Part shown: positions 8,150-22,310 of the stretch, in pieces
Layout: the number at the start of each line of letters is the position of its first letter
Numbering within the stretch: position 1 is the stretch's first letter
Made by a program: the position numbers and the translations under genes
Notes under the pieces: model-generated
What the model was told of the DNA's origin: nothing
The model's database searches: none
Seen by the model: only the letters and a program-made list of their open reading frames with translations
DNA from: Streptomyces sp. NBC_00582
Lineage (GTDB): Bacteria > Actinomycetota > Actinomycetes > Streptomycetales > Streptomycetaceae
DNA: 64,000 nt
Assembly (NCBI RefSeq): GCF_036345155.1
Contig: NZ_CP107772.1
Coordinates: 8,990,001-9,054,000 of the forward strand
Reading direction: 5' to 3'

Positions 8150-8575
8150 TCAGCCCAGCAGCGGATCGTCGAACAGGGCGAGCCGGGCCGTGACGCGCTT
8201 GCCGACCGGCTCCCGCTGCGCCTCGAAGCCCTGGGCCACCGCCATCACGATCTCCAGCCCGTGCTGCCCGACCCGCCCGGCATCGGCCGCCCGGGCCAGC
8301 GGAAGCGTCGGATCGCTGTCCCACACCTCTATCTCCACCGTGCCGCCGACGATCCGCAGGTGGAGCAGGACCGGTCCGGGCGCGTACTTCAGCGCGTTGG
8401 TGACCAACTCGCTGACCACCAACTGTGCCAGGTCCAGGGTGCGGGCCGACACCGGCAGCCCGTGCTCGGACTGGGCCCGGGTCAGGAAGTCCACCGCCTG
8501 ACTCCGGGCGACAGCGATACAGCCGTCGGCCCCGTCCAGGGCCATGGTCACCTCGGCAGGTGCGGAATCCGGCAT
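8150..8575 (-). CDS. RsbW-like ATP-binding (GHKL) regulatory protein
   Basis: This protein is 141 residues from ATG 8575, which has GAGGAG nine bases upstream; the longer in-frame ATG at 8635 has no convincing ribosome-binding site. It is a stand-alone GHKL ATPase with N-box VVSELVTNALKYAPG, G1 VWDSDP and G2 GRVGQHGLEIVMAVA. There is no receptor or histidine phosphoacceptor domain. Streptomyces has many such small kinases that bind sigma or anti-sigma-antagonist proteins. Here it lies divergent to a hybrid kinase and a PP2C phosphatase, so a partner-switching role is a reasonable inference. Confidence 0.82.
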   Translation of the reverse strand: MPDSAPAEVTMALDGADGCIAVARSQAVDFLTRAQSEHGLPVSARTLDLAQLVVSELVTNALKYAPGPVLLHLRIVGGTVEIEVWDSDPTLPLARAADAGRVGQHGLEIVMAVAQGFEAQREPVGKRVTARLALFDDPLLG

Positions 8576-8962
8576 CCGGGAACACTCCTCGAGCGGGACG
8601 GCTTCCCTGCCGATGATCTGCGATACCCCGTTCATGGGCGCGCGACTACCCCGTAATCCCCGCGCCACACCTGTGGTGCGGGCGATCGCGCGAACCCGGG
8701 ACACGGGGGCGCCGCGATGGAAAACTGTCCCGGTACCCCGGAACGGCCCCGCCACACCGCTTTCGTGACGCCTTTCTCGGCGGCCCGCACTGCCCGCGCC
8801 CGGCAATTGGTTGCCGCACGACAACTGAGCTAACCTTCGACGGACCTCTCAGCGGGCAGTCGCGCCACCGCGGAATCGCCGCTGGTGAGGGGCCCTTCCG
8901 GGGCCCGGCGCGGTTCCGAGTCCTCGGGGTGGGGACTCCAGGGGAGCGGAACGAGGGTGCGC
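8576..8962. other. Divergent intergenic region of the stress-signalling block
   Basis: These 387 bases separate the RsbW-like gene (minus) from the HAMP-array kinase gene (plus). A sigma-B-type promoter candidate faces left (8733-8757). A weak vegetative-type candidate faces right: TTGGTT at 8807-8812 and TAACCT at 8831-8836 with an 18-base spacer. I see no additional gene. The frame extended upstream of the kinase start (from GTG 8885) is not supported by a ribosome-binding site. Confidence 0.5.
8733..8757 (-). promoter_or_regulatory. Candidate sigma-B-type promoter for the RsbW-like gene
   Basis: Read on the minus strand, GTGT (8757-8754), a 15-base spacer and GGGTAC (8738-8733) fit the published Streptomyces sigma-B consensus GNNT-N14/16-GGGTAY. 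It would give a leader of about 150 bases before ATG 8575. Control of an anti-sigma-type kinase gene by a stress sigma factor would be a feedback loop. This is a single consensus match with no experimental support. Confidence 0.4.
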
Positions 8963-13228
<4,266 letters not shown>

Positions 13229-13265
13229 CCGGGCGCCGCGACCGTCGTCCCCCAGCCGACCGGGT

Positions 13266-13281
13266 GACGTCCACGGACGTC
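13266..13281. promoter_or_regulatory. Inverted repeat in the gap before the ANTAR-PP2C gene
   Basis: GACGTCC (13266-13272) and GGACGTC (13275-13281) form a perfect seven-base inverted repeat around AC. It lies 22 bases before the GTG start at 13304, between the HAMP kinase and the phosphatase genes. It could be an operator or an RNA hairpin that tunes expression of the second gene. Confidence 0.4.
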
Positions 13282-13303
13282 CCAGCCGAGGAACAGGCCC
13301 ACC

Positions 13304-15715
13304 GTGAGTGATCTCCGTCAGCCTCCCGATCCGCAGGGCTCGCCCGGAGGCGAGCCGTCCGGCGCCGCCGCCGGCACCCCCGTGGGCCGGCTCGCGGCGA
13401 CCGTGGAGCGGCTGCGCCGCGAGGTGCGGGCGGCGCAGGCCGAGGCCGACGGGCGGGCCCTGATCGAACTGGCCAAGGGCATCCTGGTCGAGCGGCTCGG
13501 GTGCGGGCCGGCGCAGGCCGCGCGGCAACTCGCCGAGCTCACCGAGCAGGCGGGGGTGACCCCGCTGGAGTTCGCGGTGGACGTCATCAACCAGGCCTCG
13601 CGCGACCGGCTCTCGGAGGTGACCAGCGCCTTCCTCGCGGCCACCGCGGCCCGCACCGACGCCGCCGACCCGGCCGGCCGCCCCTCCTCCGCCGTACGGC
13701 TGCGGGCCGCCGAGAGCGGTGCGCTGTCCGCCCACGACACCCAGGCCGTCGCGGACTCCCTGCTGGAGCACGCCCTGAACCCCCTGGGCGCGGAGGCGGT
13801 GGCGATCTGGGCCCTGGGCGCCGACGGCTCGCTCACCCTGGCGGGCAGCGCCGGGTTCCCGTCCGCCGAGGCCGGGCGCTGGCGGCACGTGCCCCCCGGG
13901 GTGACGACCGTGGCACGCCGCGGCCTCACCGAACGTGCGGGGCAATGGATCCGCAGCCTGTCCGAGACCGGTCTGCCCTCCATCGGCCAGCACCACCACG
14001 CCGACGGCGGGCGGGTCGCCGTACCGGCCGGGGTCGGCGGGCGGATCCACGGGGTGCTGGAGATCGCCTGGCCCGTACCGCTCGACCCGCCTCCCGCGCC
14101 GATCGTCCGGCAGATCGAGGCGCTGGCCGAGCTGTGCGCGCACACCCTGGAGACCTCCGCGCTCCACGGTCCCGACGGGCCCTCGGGCCCCCGCCTCCTG
14201 CCCGATGTCACCGAGCTGATGGACCTGGCCGACGGACTCCACGACCCGGCTCTGGTGCTCCACCCGCACCTGGACCCCGACGGCAACCTCGTCGACTTCC
14301 GGATCCTCCACGTCAACAGCCGCTTCCTCGACCCCGCCGGCCGGCCGCGCGGGGTCGTCAACGGCTCCCTGCTGCTGGAGACGTATCCGATGGCCGCCGG
14401 CCACAGTGAGCTCTTCGAACGGATGGAACGCGTCTACGCCACCGGGGAGCCCTACCGGGCCCATCGGATGCGGCTCACCGCCCTGGTGGACGAGGTCGCC
14501 CTCGCGGCGGTCGCCGACGTCAACATCAGCCGGCACGGCGGCAGCGTCCTGCTGATCTGGCGCATCGAGGACGAGACGGCGCGTCTGGCGAGCCTGCTCC
14601 AGCACGCCCAGCGCCTCGGCCGCATCGGGGGCTTCGAGGAGAACGTCCTCACGGGCGAGATCACCTGGAACGGCCAGCTCTTCCACCTCTACGGCAAGCC
14701 CGCCTCCAGTGCTCCCGTGCCGCTGGAGGACCTGCCCGCGCACGCGCACTCCGACGACGCCGTCGCCATCGGACGGTTCCTGCGGGCCCTCATGCACCAC
14801 CGCCGCCCCGCGTCCACCGCCTTCCGGCTCCAGCGGCCCGACGGAGTCACCCGCCACATCCGCGTGGTCGCCGAGCCGGTCCTCGACTCCGACGGCCAGT
14901 TGTACGTGGTACGCGGCGCCTACCAGGACATCTCCGCCCACCACTGGACCGAGGTGGCGCTGGCCGCCACCCGTGACCAGCTCGCCCACACGGAGCAGCA
15001 GTCCAGCGAACGCAACCGGCTCGCCCTGCAGTTGCAGCACGCCATCATGCCCCCGGCGCAGGCCCCGCTGGAGGTGCCCGGGCTTCAGGTGGCGGTGCGG
15101 TACCGGCCCGCGGAGACCCAGCATCTGGTCGGCGGCGACTGGTACGACGCGGTCGTGCTGCCGTCCCGGCTGGTGCTGCTGTGCGTGGGTGACGTCGCCG
15201 GGCACGGCATCGAGGCGGCCACCAGCATGGTCGTCCTGCGCAACGCGCTGCGCGGGCTCGCCGTCACGGGCGCCGGGCCGGGCCAGTTGCTGTCCTGGCT
15301 CAACATGGTGGCCCACCATCTGACCGGCGCCGTCACCGCGACGGCGGTCTGCGGCCTCTACGACCCCGAACGCCACACCCTGCGCTGGGCGCGGGCCGGA
15401 CATCTGCCGCCGGTCCTGGTGCGCGGCTCCGAAGCGGCGCCGCTGCCGCTGGTCAAGGGGCTGCTGCTGGGCGCCGTACCCGAGACGACGTACGAGGAGC
15501 ACGAGGTCCAACTCGCCGTCGAGGACACGCTGCTGATGTACACGGACGGTCTGATCGAACGCCGTGACCGGTCCGTGGAGGAGTCCCTGGCGCAGTTGCT
15601 GACGGCGGCGCGCACGGTGCCGCCCACGTTGGACCAGCAGTTGGACCGGCTGCTCACCCACAGCAAGTCGGACACGGACGACGACACCTGCATCGTGGGC
15701 ATCCGCGTGGCCTGA
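13304..15715 (+). CDS. ANTAR-GAF-PAS-SpoIIE/PP2C phosphatase
   Basis: This 803-residue protein starts at GTG 13304 with GAGGAA upstream. The N-terminal helix runs into an ANTAR-type motif at about residues 45-90 (ALIELAKGILVERLGCGPAQAARQL), an RNA-binding antiterminator fold. A GAF-like region (about 140-290) and one or two PAS domains (about 310-560) follow. The C-terminal SpoIIE/PP2C domain keeps its metal-binding aspartates: GGDWYDAVVL, CVGDVAGHGIEAATSM, YTDGLIERRDRS and DDDTCIVGIRV. It should dephosphorylate a serine-phosphorylated anti-sigma antagonist. With the RsbW-like kinase and the hybrid kinase it forms a plausible signalling module. Confidence 0.88.
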   Translation: MSDLRQPPDPQGSPGGEPSGAAAGTPVGRLAATVERLRREVRAAQAEADGRALIELAKGILVERLGCGPAQAARQLAELTEQAGVTPLEFAVDVINQASRDRLSEVTSAFLAATAARTDAADPAGRPSSAVRLRAAESGALSAHDTQAVADSLLEHALNPLGAEAVAIWALGADGSLTLAGSAGFPSAEAGRWRHVPPGVTTVARRGLTERAGQWIRSLSETGLPSIGQHHHADGGRVAVPAGVGGRIHGVLEIAWPVPLDPPPAPIVRQIEALAELCAHTLETSALHGPDGPSGPRLLPDVTELMDLADGLHDPALVLHPHLDPDGNLVDFRILHVNSRFLDPAGRPRGVVNGSLLLETYPMAAGHSELFERMERVYATGEPYRAHRMRLTALVDEVALAAVADVNISRHGGSVLLIWRIEDETARLASLLQHAQRLGRIGGFEENVLTGEITWNGQLFHLYGKPASSAPVPLEDLPAHAHSDDAVAIGRFLRALMHHRRPASTAFRLQRPDGVTRHIRVVAEPVLDSDGQLYVVRGAYQDISAHHWTEVALAATRDQLAHTEQQSSERNRLALQLQHAIMPPAQAPLEVPGLQVAVRYRPAETQHLVGGDWYDAVVLPSRLVLLCVGDVAGHGIEAATSMVVLRNALRGLAVTGAGPGQLLSWLNMVAHHLTGAVTATAVCGLYDPERHTLRWARAGHLPPVLVRGSEAAPLPLVKGLLLGAVPETTYEEHEVQLAVEDTLLMYTDGLIERRDRSVEESLAQLLTAARTVPPTLDQQLDRLLTHSKSDTDDDTCIVGIRVA

Positions 15716-15790
15716 GACCCACCGCGGTCCTCCCCTCCGCCAGTGGCGACCACGCGAACGTTCCGGGCCGGGTTCACCGACGGCGCCGTG

Positions 15791-16654
15791 TCACGCGTGG
15801 TCCGCGGCCCGGCGTTCCGCCGCCTCGACGATGTTCGTGATCAGCATGGCGCGGGTCATCGGTCCCACGCCGCCGATCGGGGGAGCGAGGGTGCCGGCCA
15901 CCCGGCCGACGTCGGGGTGGACGTCGCCGAGGATGCCCTCCACGGTCCGGGTGAGCCCGACGGACAGCACCGTCGCCCCGGGCTTGATCCAGTCGGGCCG
16001 GACCAGATGCGCCACCCCGGCCGCGGCGACGACCACGTCCGCCTCCCGGGTGTGGGCGGCGATGTCACGGGTCGCCTCGTGGCACAGGGTGACGGTGGCG
16101 TGCTCCGTGCGCCGGGTGAGCATCAGCCCGAGCGGCCGGCCGACGGTCACACCACAGCCGATGACACAGAACTGCGCGCCCCTGATGGGCACTCGGTGGC
16201 GCCGCAGCAGATCGAGGATGCCCCGGGGGGTGCACGGCAGCGGCCCGGGGATGCCCAGGACGAGACGGCCGAGGTTCGTCGGGTGGAGCCCGTCGGCGTC
16301 CTTCTCGGGAGCGACGAGCTCCAGGACGGCGTGCATGTCGAGGTGGTCGGGCAGGGGCAGTTGCACGATGAAACCGGTGCACGCCGGATCGGCGTTGAGC
16401 CGCAGCACCGCGGCCTCGACATCGGCCTGGGTGGCGGAGGCCGGCAGGTCGACGCGCAGGGACGCGATGCCGACCTCGGCGCAGTCCCGGTGCTTGCCGC
16501 CGACATAGGAGTGGCTGGCGGGGTCGTCGCCGACGAGGATCGTGCCCAGTCCGGGCACGATGCCGCGGTCTCGCAGGGCGGCGACCCGGCCGGCGAGTTC
16601 CCGCTTGATCTCTGCGGCGGCTGCGGAGCCGGACAGCACGGTCGCGGTGGACAT
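15791..16654 (-). CDS. folD: Methylenetetrahydrofolate dehydrogenase/cyclohydrolase
   Basis: This 287-residue protein is last in the sarcosine operon, 18 bases after purU. It carries the FolD catalytic pair in [10 protein letters not shown] (Y50, K54), the substrate motif [14 protein letters not shown] and the C-terminal signature [10 protein letters not shown]. The NADP-loop motif usually reads GRSxIVGxP but here reads GCGVTVGRP, so this is a divergent, pathway-specific copy. It converts 5,10-methylene-THF to 10-formyl-THF, the substrate of the adjacent PurU, in the cytoplasm. The start ATG 16654 is preceded by GGAAGGCGT. Confidence 0.92.
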   Translation of the reverse strand: MSTATVLSGSAAAAEIKRELAGRVAALRDRGIVPGLGTILVGDDPASHSYVGGKHRDCAEVGIASLRVDLPASATQADVEAAVLRLNADPACTGFIVQLPLPDHLDMHAVLELVAPEKDADGLHPTNLGRLVLGIPGPLPCTPRGILDLLRRHRVPIRGAQFCVIGCGVTVGRPLGLMLTRRTEHATVTLCHEATRDIAAHTREADVVVAAAGVAHLVRPDWIKPGATVLSVGLTRTVEGILGDVHPDVGRVAGTLAPPIGGVGPMTRAMLITNIVEAAERRAADHA

Positions 16655-16672
16655 GGTGGGACGCCTTCCGTG

Positions 16673-17527
16673 TCAGCTGAAGATGACCGTGCGGTTGCCG
16701 TGCAGCAGGATGCGGTTCTGGCAGTGCCAGTTGACCGCCCGGGCCAGCGCCAGCCGTTCGGCGTCCCGGCCCACGAGGACCAACTGGTCCGCGGAGAGCC
16801 GGTGGTCGACCCGGATGACCTCCTGCTCGATGATCGGCCCCTCGTCCAGGTCGGCCGTGACGTAGTGCGCCGTCGCGCCGACGTGCTTCACCCCGCGCTG
16901 GTACGCCTGGTGATACGGCTTGGCGCCCACGAAGCTCGGCAGGAACGAGTGATGGATGTTGATCGCACGGCCTTCGAGGGTCTTGCACAGGTCGTCGGAG
17001 AGGATCTGCATGTAGCGGGCCAGCACCACGAGGTCGATGCCGTGCCGGTCCACGAGGTCCAGCAGACGGGCCTCGGCCTGCTGCTTGGTCGCGGCCGTGA
17101 CCGGGACATGCTCGAACGGGACGCCGGCCGTGTCCGCCATGAGCCGCAGATCGGGGTGGTTGGAGACGACGAGCGCGATCTCGGCGTCGAGCGTGCCGCT
17201 CTGCCAGCGGTAGAGCAGGTCCGCCAGGCAGTGGTCGAACTTCGACACCATCACGAGGACACGGGGCTTCACCGTCGCGTCCCGCAGCTCCCACTGCATC
17301 CCGTAGGCGGCCGCGACCGTCGCGAACTCCTCCTTCAGACCGTCGAGGGTGAGCGCCCCGTCGGTGGTCGTGAAGCCGGTACGCAGGAAGACCTGTCCGT
17401 GGTCGGGGTCGTCGAACTGCTGGTGCTCGGTGATGTCACAGCTGTTGCGGACGAGGAAGCCCGTCACGGCGTTGACGATGCCGGGGCGCTCGGGGCAGCT
17501 CAGGGTCAGGACGAACTGGGTGCTCAT
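16673..17527 (-). CDS. purU: Formyltetrahydrofolate deformylase
   Basis: This 284-residue protein starts at ATG 17527 behind GAGGAGA. Residues 1-85 are an ACT domain (FVLTLSCPERPGIVNAVTGF). The rest is a formyltransferase-fold hydrolase with NIHHSFLPSFVGAKPYHQAY and HYVTADLDEGPIIEQE. It hydrolyses 10-formyl-THF to formate and THF. Placed between sdaA (10 bases) and folD (18 bases), it lets the operon dispose of C1 units released from sarcosine and regenerate free THF. Confidence 0.94.
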   Translation of the reverse strand: MSTQFVLTLSCPERPGIVNAVTGFLVRNSCDITEHQQFDDPDHGQVFLRTGFTTTDGALTLDGLKEEFATVAAAYGMQWELRDATVKPRVLVMVSKFDHCLADLLYRWQSGTLDAEIALVVSNHPDLRLMADTAGVPFEHVPVTAATKQQAEARLLDLVDRHGIDLVVLARYMQILSDDLCKTLEGRAINIHHSFLPSFVGAKPYHQAYQRGVKHVGATAHYVTADLDEGPIIEQEVIRVDHRLSADQLVLVGRDAERLALARAVNWHCQNRILLHGNRTVIFS

Positions 17528-17537
17528 GGCTGTCTCC

Positions 17538-18917
17538 TCAGCACTCGACCACGTTGAGGGCGAGACCGCCACGTGCGGTCTCCTTGTACTTGTCCTTCAT
17601 GTCGGCCCCGGTCTCCCGCATGGTCTTGATGGCCTTGTCGAGGGAGACGTGATGGGTGCCGTCACCGTGGAGGGCCATCCGCGCGGCGGTGATCGCCTTC
17701 AGGGAGGCGACGGCGTTGCGCTCGATGCAGGGGATCTGCACGAGTCCGCCGACGGGATCGCAGGTGAGGCCGAGATTGTGCTCGATGCCGATCTCGGCGG
17801 CGTTCTCCACCTGTTCGGGCGTGCCCCCGATGACCTCGGCCAGCCCGGCGGCGGCCATCGAGCAGGCCGAGCCGACCTCGCCCTGACAGCCGACCTCGGC
17901 CCCGGAGATCGAGGCGTTCTCCTTGAACAGCACGCCGACGGCGGCGGCGGTCAGCAGGAACCGCACGATGCCGTCCTCGTTCGCGCCGCGCACGAACCGC
18001 TCGTAGTAGTGCAGGACGGCGGGGATGATCCCGGCGGCGCCGTTGGTCGGGGCGGTGACGACCCGTCCGCCCGCCGCGTTCTCCTCGTTCACCGCCAGCG
18101 CGTACAGCGTCACCCACTCCATCGCGTGCAGGGAGTCGGTCTCCGCCTCGTCGTCCGCGGTCAGGAGCCTGCGGTGCAGCGCGGCGGCCCGGCGCCGCAC
18201 CTTCAGCCCGCCCGGCAGCACCCCGTCGGTGGCGCACCCCGTCCGGACGCACTCCCGCATGACGGACCAGATGTGCAGCAGCCCCGCCCTGACCTCGTCC
18301 TCGGGGCGCCAGGCCGTCTCGTTCGCCATCATGATCGAGCTGATCGACAGGCCGCTCGCCCCGGTGTGCGCCAGCAGGTCGGCGCCGGTGGTGAACGGGT
18401 AGGGCACCGCGGTGGTGTCCGGGACGATCCGCGGGCCGTTCGCCTGGTCCTCGTCGAGGACGAAACCGCCACCGACCGAGTAGTACGTGCGGTGCGACAG
18501 GCTCCGGCCGGCGCTGTCGACCGCCTCGAACGTCATGGCGTTGGAGTGGAACGGCAGCCGTCTGCCGCGGTGCAGGACGATGTCGTCGTCGACCCGGAAG
18601 GCGAGGGGATGCTTGTCGAGCAGGCGCAGGCGTCCCGTCGTACGGACCCGGTCCATGGCCGGCGCGGCCAGGGCGGGATCCACGGTCTCGGGGGCGTGGC
18701 CCTCCAGGCCGAGCACGACGGCCTTGACGCTGCCGTGCCCGTGCCCGGTGGCGCCCAGCGAGCCGAACAGCTCGACGCGCACGCCGTGGGTGTCGTCCAG
18801 CAGTCCTTCCTGTTCCAGGGCGTGCGCGAAGGAGCACGCGGCCCGCATCGGGCCGACCGTGTGCGAACTGGACGGTCCGATGCCCACCTTGAACATGTCG
18901 AAGACGCTCAGGGTCAT
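17538..18917 (-). CDS. sdaA: L-serine ammonia-lyase, iron-sulfur type
   Basis: This 459-residue single-chain enzyme starts at ATG 18917, overlapping the soxG stop by four bases. It has the family start [20 protein letters not shown], and the alpha-domain motifs [16 protein letters not shown] and [16 protein letters not shown] hold the cysteines for the 4Fe-4S cluster. It deaminates serine to pyruvate and ammonia. In this operon, serine comes from glycine plus methylene-THF through GlyA, so SdaA links sarcosine catabolism to central metabolism. Confidence 0.95.
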   Translation of the reverse strand: MTLSVFDMFKVGIGPSSSHTVGPMRAACSFAHALEQEGLLDDTHGVRVELFGSLGATGHGHGSVKAVVLGLEGHAPETVDPALAAPAMDRVRTTGRLRLLDKHPLAFRVDDDIVLHRGRRLPFHSNAMTFEAVDSAGRSLSHRTYYSVGGGFVLDEDQANGPRIVPDTTAVPYPFTTGADLLAHTGASGLSISSIMMANETAWRPEDEVRAGLLHIWSVMRECVRTGCATDGVLPGGLKVRRRAAALHRRLLTADDEAETDSLHAMEWVTLYALAVNEENAAGGRVVTAPTNGAAGIIPAVLHYYERFVRGANEDGIVRFLLTAAAVGVLFKENASISGAEVGCQGEVGSACSMAAAGLAEVIGGTPEQVENAAEIGIEHNLGLTCDPVGGLVQIPCIERNAVASLKAITAARMALHGDGTHHVSLDKAIKTMRETGADMKDKYKETARGGLALNVVEC

Positions 18918-19507
18918 CCCGTGCCCCCGCCGTACTCGGTGGCCGCGTCGACCAGCCAGGCCGCTGCGTAGGGGGCGAAGGAGGAACGGACGAGGAGCCA
19001 TGCCTCGGCGGCGGCCTCGGCCCGGACGACCAGGGTGATCCCCGTCTGCGCGAGCAGCGTGGTGTAGCAGGCGCCGACGGGCGCCACCCTCGGGTCCAGG
19101 TCGATCGCGCAGCCCTGGGCCAGCACCTCGCGGGTGAGGTCGCCGCGCAGGGACAGCACCGTGCGCTGCGCCGAGACGTCGGTGACGGTGGCGAACTCCT
19201 CGCCGATCGCCGACCGCAGCTCCTCGGTCAGCGAGGCACCGGTGTCCGCCGGCGCGACCAGCAGCCATTCGTCGGGGCCGAGCCACAGGGCCTTCACCTC
19301 ACCCGACAGCTCCGCGCGCGAGGCGGACGGCAGCCGGATCCCGAGGACCGACTCGACCGCCTTCGCCGCGGGGCTGTCCGGGGTCACCCGCAGGGTGAGC
19401 TGGGTGAGGTACGGCAGCTCGCGGACCTGGAAACCGGCGGGGAGCCGGCCGAAGGCCTCCTGCCAGTCGGCGAGCGGGCTGAAACGGGCGGGGGCGTCAA
19501 CCGTCAC
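18914..19507 (-). CDS. soxG: Sarcosine oxidase gamma subunit
   Basis: This 197-residue protein starts at GTG 19507, overlapping the soxA stop by 11 bases. It shows the SoxG/GcvT-like pattern [40 protein letters not shown] and a C-terminal [15 protein letters not shown]. Gamma is a structural subunit of the heterotetrameric enzyme and contacts the alpha subunit. The tight overlaps on both sides show co-translation. Confidence 0.92.
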   Translation of the reverse strand: MTVDAPARFSPLADWQEAFGRLPAGFQVRELPYLTQLTLRVTPDSPAAKAVESVLGIRLPSASRAELSGEVKALWLGPDEWLLVAPADTGASLTEELRSAIGEEFATVTDVSAQRTVLSLRGDLTREVLAQGCAIDLDPRVAPVGACYTTLLAQTGITLVVRAEAAAEAWLLVRSSFAPYAAAWLVDAATEYGGGTG

Positions 19508-22310
19508 GGCGGGTTCCCTCCTTGTCGTAGAGCACGGGGTCGGTCACGGTCACCGGCACGGTGCGGCCCTCCAGCGGGACGTAGAGGGTCTCGCCGACCC
19601 GCCGGGTGCCCTCGCGCAGCAGCGCGAGGGCGAAGGTGCGGCCCAGGGCGTCGCTGCGGTAGCTGGAGGTGACGTGCCCGAGCATCGGCACCGGCGGCGC
19701 GGGCACCGTCTCGGTCCCGATGATCTGGGCGCCCTCCGGCAGCAGGGTGCGTTCGTCGACGGGCAGCAGCCCCACCAGTTGCTTGCGGTCGGCGCGCCGG
19801 TTCTCGGCCCGGTCGAAGGAGCGCTTCCCGACGAAGTCGTCCTTCTTCTTCGACACCACCCAGGACATGCCGAGATCCTGCGGGGTGATCGTGCCGTCGG
19901 TGTCCTGCCCGATGATCGGGTACGCCTTCTCCGCGCGCAGCACGTGCATGGTCTCCGTGCCGTACGGGGTGATGCCGAACGGACCGCCCGCCGTGTACAG
20001 GGCCTCCCACACGTGGAGTGCGTACCAGGCGGGGACGTTGATCTCGTAGGCGAGTTCGCCGGAGAAGCTGATCCGGGCCACCCGGGCGGGCACCTCCGCG
20101 ACGACGGTGTCCTGCCAGGTCATGAACCCGAAGGCCTCGTTGCTCACGTCGAGCGTGGGCGCGACCAGGGCCAGGACGTCGCGGGAGCGGGGCCCGACCA
20201 GCGGGATCGTCGCCCAGTGCTCGGTGACGGACGTCAGGTGGACCCTCAGGTCGGGCCACTCCGTCTGGAGCCACTCCTCCATCCAGTCGAGCACCTTGGC
20301 GGCGTTGCCGGTGGTCGTCGTGACCAGGAACTCCTGCTCGGCGACGCGCAGCACGGTCCCGTCGTCCAGCGCCATGCCGTCGACGCCGCACATCACGCCG
20401 TAGCGGACCCGGCCGACCTTCAGCGAGCTCATCACATTGGTGTAGAGCCGGTCCAGGAGTTCGCCGGAGTCCGGGCCCTGGACGCTGATCTTGCCGAGGG
20501 TGGAGCCGTCCATCATGCCGACGCCCTCACGGGTCGCCCGGCACTCCCGCAGCACGGCCTCCTCGATGGTCTCCCCGTCGACCGGGTAGTACCACGGCCG
20601 CTTCCACTGGCCCACGTTCTCGAACAGGGCCCCGTGCTCGACGTGCCACCGATGGACGGCGGTGACCCGTACGGGGTCGAACAGCTCGCCCCGGTTGCGG
20701 CCGGCGAACGCGGCGAACGCCACCGGCAGCGCCGGCGGCCGCAGGCGGGGGGTGCCCAGCTCGGCGATGTCCACGCCCAGGGACTCGGCGATGATCCCGG
20801 AGGTGAGCACGCCCGAGGTGCGGCCCTGGTCATGGGCGGTGCCGATGGTGGTGTACCGCTTGACGTGCTCCACCGAGGTCAGGCCCGCTCCGGTGGCCCG
20901 CAGGACGTCGGTGACGGTCCCGTCGCGCTGCAGGTCGACGAACTGGGCGTCGTCCGTGCCCCGCGGACTGGGCACCCGCCAGAGCACCGCGCCCGGCGCG
21001 CCCGCGGGCCCGGCGGCCACGGCCGGCAGCGGAACCGGCTCCACGGTCCTGCCGAGCGCCGCCAGCGCCTCCCGGGCCGCCTGCGCGCCGTCCGCCAGGG
21101 CCCCGGCCGACCCGAGCACCCCGCTCGCCGCACCCGCGGTGCGCACGGTGTCCAGCGCGGCGGCGGGGACGAAGGAGCCCAGCTCACCGTCGTAGGCCAA
21201 GGGGCCCCCGGCCTGGCTGAACAGGGCCACCGCCGGGTTCCAGCCGCCGGAGACCAGCAGCAGGTCGCAGCCGAGCTCCTCGGACGCGACCCGCACGCCG
21301 GTGATCCGCTCGACGCCCGTGGTCCCCGTCACGACCTGCCCGGCCCGCACCTCGATGCCGCGGTCCGCACACGCCTCGCGCCAGGCGGCGGGCACGTTCT
21401 CCCGCGCGTCGATCACCGCGCGGACGCGGGCGCCGGCGTCGGCCAGTTCGGTCGCCGCGTGGTAGGCGCTGTCGTTCGTGGTGAACACGACGACCTCGCG
21501 GCCCGGGAGCACGCCGAAGCGGTTGAGGTAGGTGCGGGCGGAACCGGCGAGCATGATGCCGGGACGGTCGTTGTCGTCGAAGGCGATCGGCCGCTCGTAG
21601 GCGCCGGTGGCGAGGACGACCTGCTTGGCCCGGATGCGCCAGATCCGCTGACGGGAGACGTGGGCGGGCGCGTCGGCTCCGAGGTGGTCGGTGCGCTTCT
21701 CCAGGGCGAGGACGAGACCGTCGTCGTAGTAGCCGAAGGCGGTGGTGCGCTGGAGGTGGCGGACGTCGGGGTGGGCGGCGAGTTCGGCGGCGGTCTCGGT
21801 GACCCAGTCGTCGAGTCCGTCCCGGCCGCCGAGCAACGAGCCGCCGGGAGCGGGCAGTTCGTCGACGAGGACGACCCGGACACCGGCCCGCGCCGCGGTC
21901 AGGGCGGCGGACAGACCGGCCGGACCGGCGCCGACGACCAGCACGTCGCAGTGGGCGTGCCGGGTGTCGTACCGGGCCGGGTCGGGCTCGGTGCTCAGCC
22001 GGCCCTGGCCGCTCAGACCCCGGGCGACGAGACCGTCGTACAGCTCCACGGTCGTGGCCGTGAGCATCGGCTCGGGGAAGGGGGCCTCGATCTGCACCAG
22101 GGCGTTGGGCTCCTCTACCCCCGCGGTCATGATGCCGCGGGGCCGCCCGTACCTGATGCTCGTGGCCACGTGGTGCACCCCGTTGGCCAGCAGGGCCGAG
22201 GCGAGGGTGTCGCCCGGGTGGCCGGTGTACGGGGATCCGTCGAAGGTGAACGACAGTGTCCTGCCGCGGTCCACGGACCCGAGGCCGTCGATACGGAAGG
22301 GGTTGCTCAT
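19497..22310 (-). CDS. soxA: Sarcosine oxidase alpha subunit
   Basis: This 937-residue protein starts at ATG 22310, overlapping the soxD stop. Order: an N-terminal ferredoxin-like domain (SFTFDGSPYTGHPGDTLASA), an NAD/FAD Rossmann domain (CDVLVVGAGPAGLSAALTAA), then a C-terminal aminomethyltransferase-like folate domain (GVGMMDGSTLGKISVQGPDS and FSGELAYEINVPAWYALHVW). It binds NAD+ and passes the methylene group to THF, giving 5,10-methylene-THF rather than formaldehyde. Its length is normal for the family. Confidence 0.95.
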   Translation of the reverse strand: MSNPFRIDGLGSVDRGRTLSFTFDGSPYTGHPGDTLASALLANGVHHVATSIRYGRPRGIMTAGVEEPNALVQIEAPFPEPMLTATTVELYDGLVARGLSGQGRLSTEPDPARYDTRHAHCDVLVVGAGPAGLSAALTAARAGVRVVLVDELPAPGGSLLGGRDGLDDWVTETAAELAAHPDVRHLQRTTAFGYYDDGLVLALEKRTDHLGADAPAHVSRQRIWRIRAKQVVLATGAYERPIAFDDNDRPGIMLAGSARTYLNRFGVLPGREVVVFTTNDSAYHAATELADAGARVRAVIDARENVPAAWREACADRGIEVRAGQVVTGTTGVERITGVRVASEELGCDLLLVSGGWNPAVALFSQAGGPLAYDGELGSFVPAAALDTVRTAGAASGVLGSAGALADGAQAAREALAALGRTVEPVPLPAVAAGPAGAPGAVLWRVPSPRGTDDAQFVDLQRDGTVTDVLRATGAGLTSVEHVKRYTTIGTAHDQGRTSGVLTSGIIAESLGVDIAELGTPRLRPPALPVAFAAFAGRNRGELFDPVRVTAVHRWHVEHGALFENVGQWKRPWYYPVDGETIEEAVLRECRATREGVGMMDGSTLGKISVQGPDSGELLDRLYTNVMSSLKVGRVRYGVMCGVDGMALDDGTVLRVAEQEFLVTTTTGNAAKVLDWMEEWLQTEWPDLRVHLTSVTEHWATIPLVGPRSRDVLALVAPTLDVSNEAFGFMTWQDTVVAEVPARVARISFSGELAYEINVPAWYALHVWEALYTAGGPFGITPYGTETMHVLRAEKAYPIIGQDTDGTITPQDLGMSWVVSKKKDDFVGKRSFDRAENRRADRKQLVGLLPVDERTLLPEGAQIIGTETVPAPPVPMLGHVTSSYRSDALGRTFALALLREGTRRVGETLYVPLEGRTVPVTVTDPVLYDKEGTRRDG

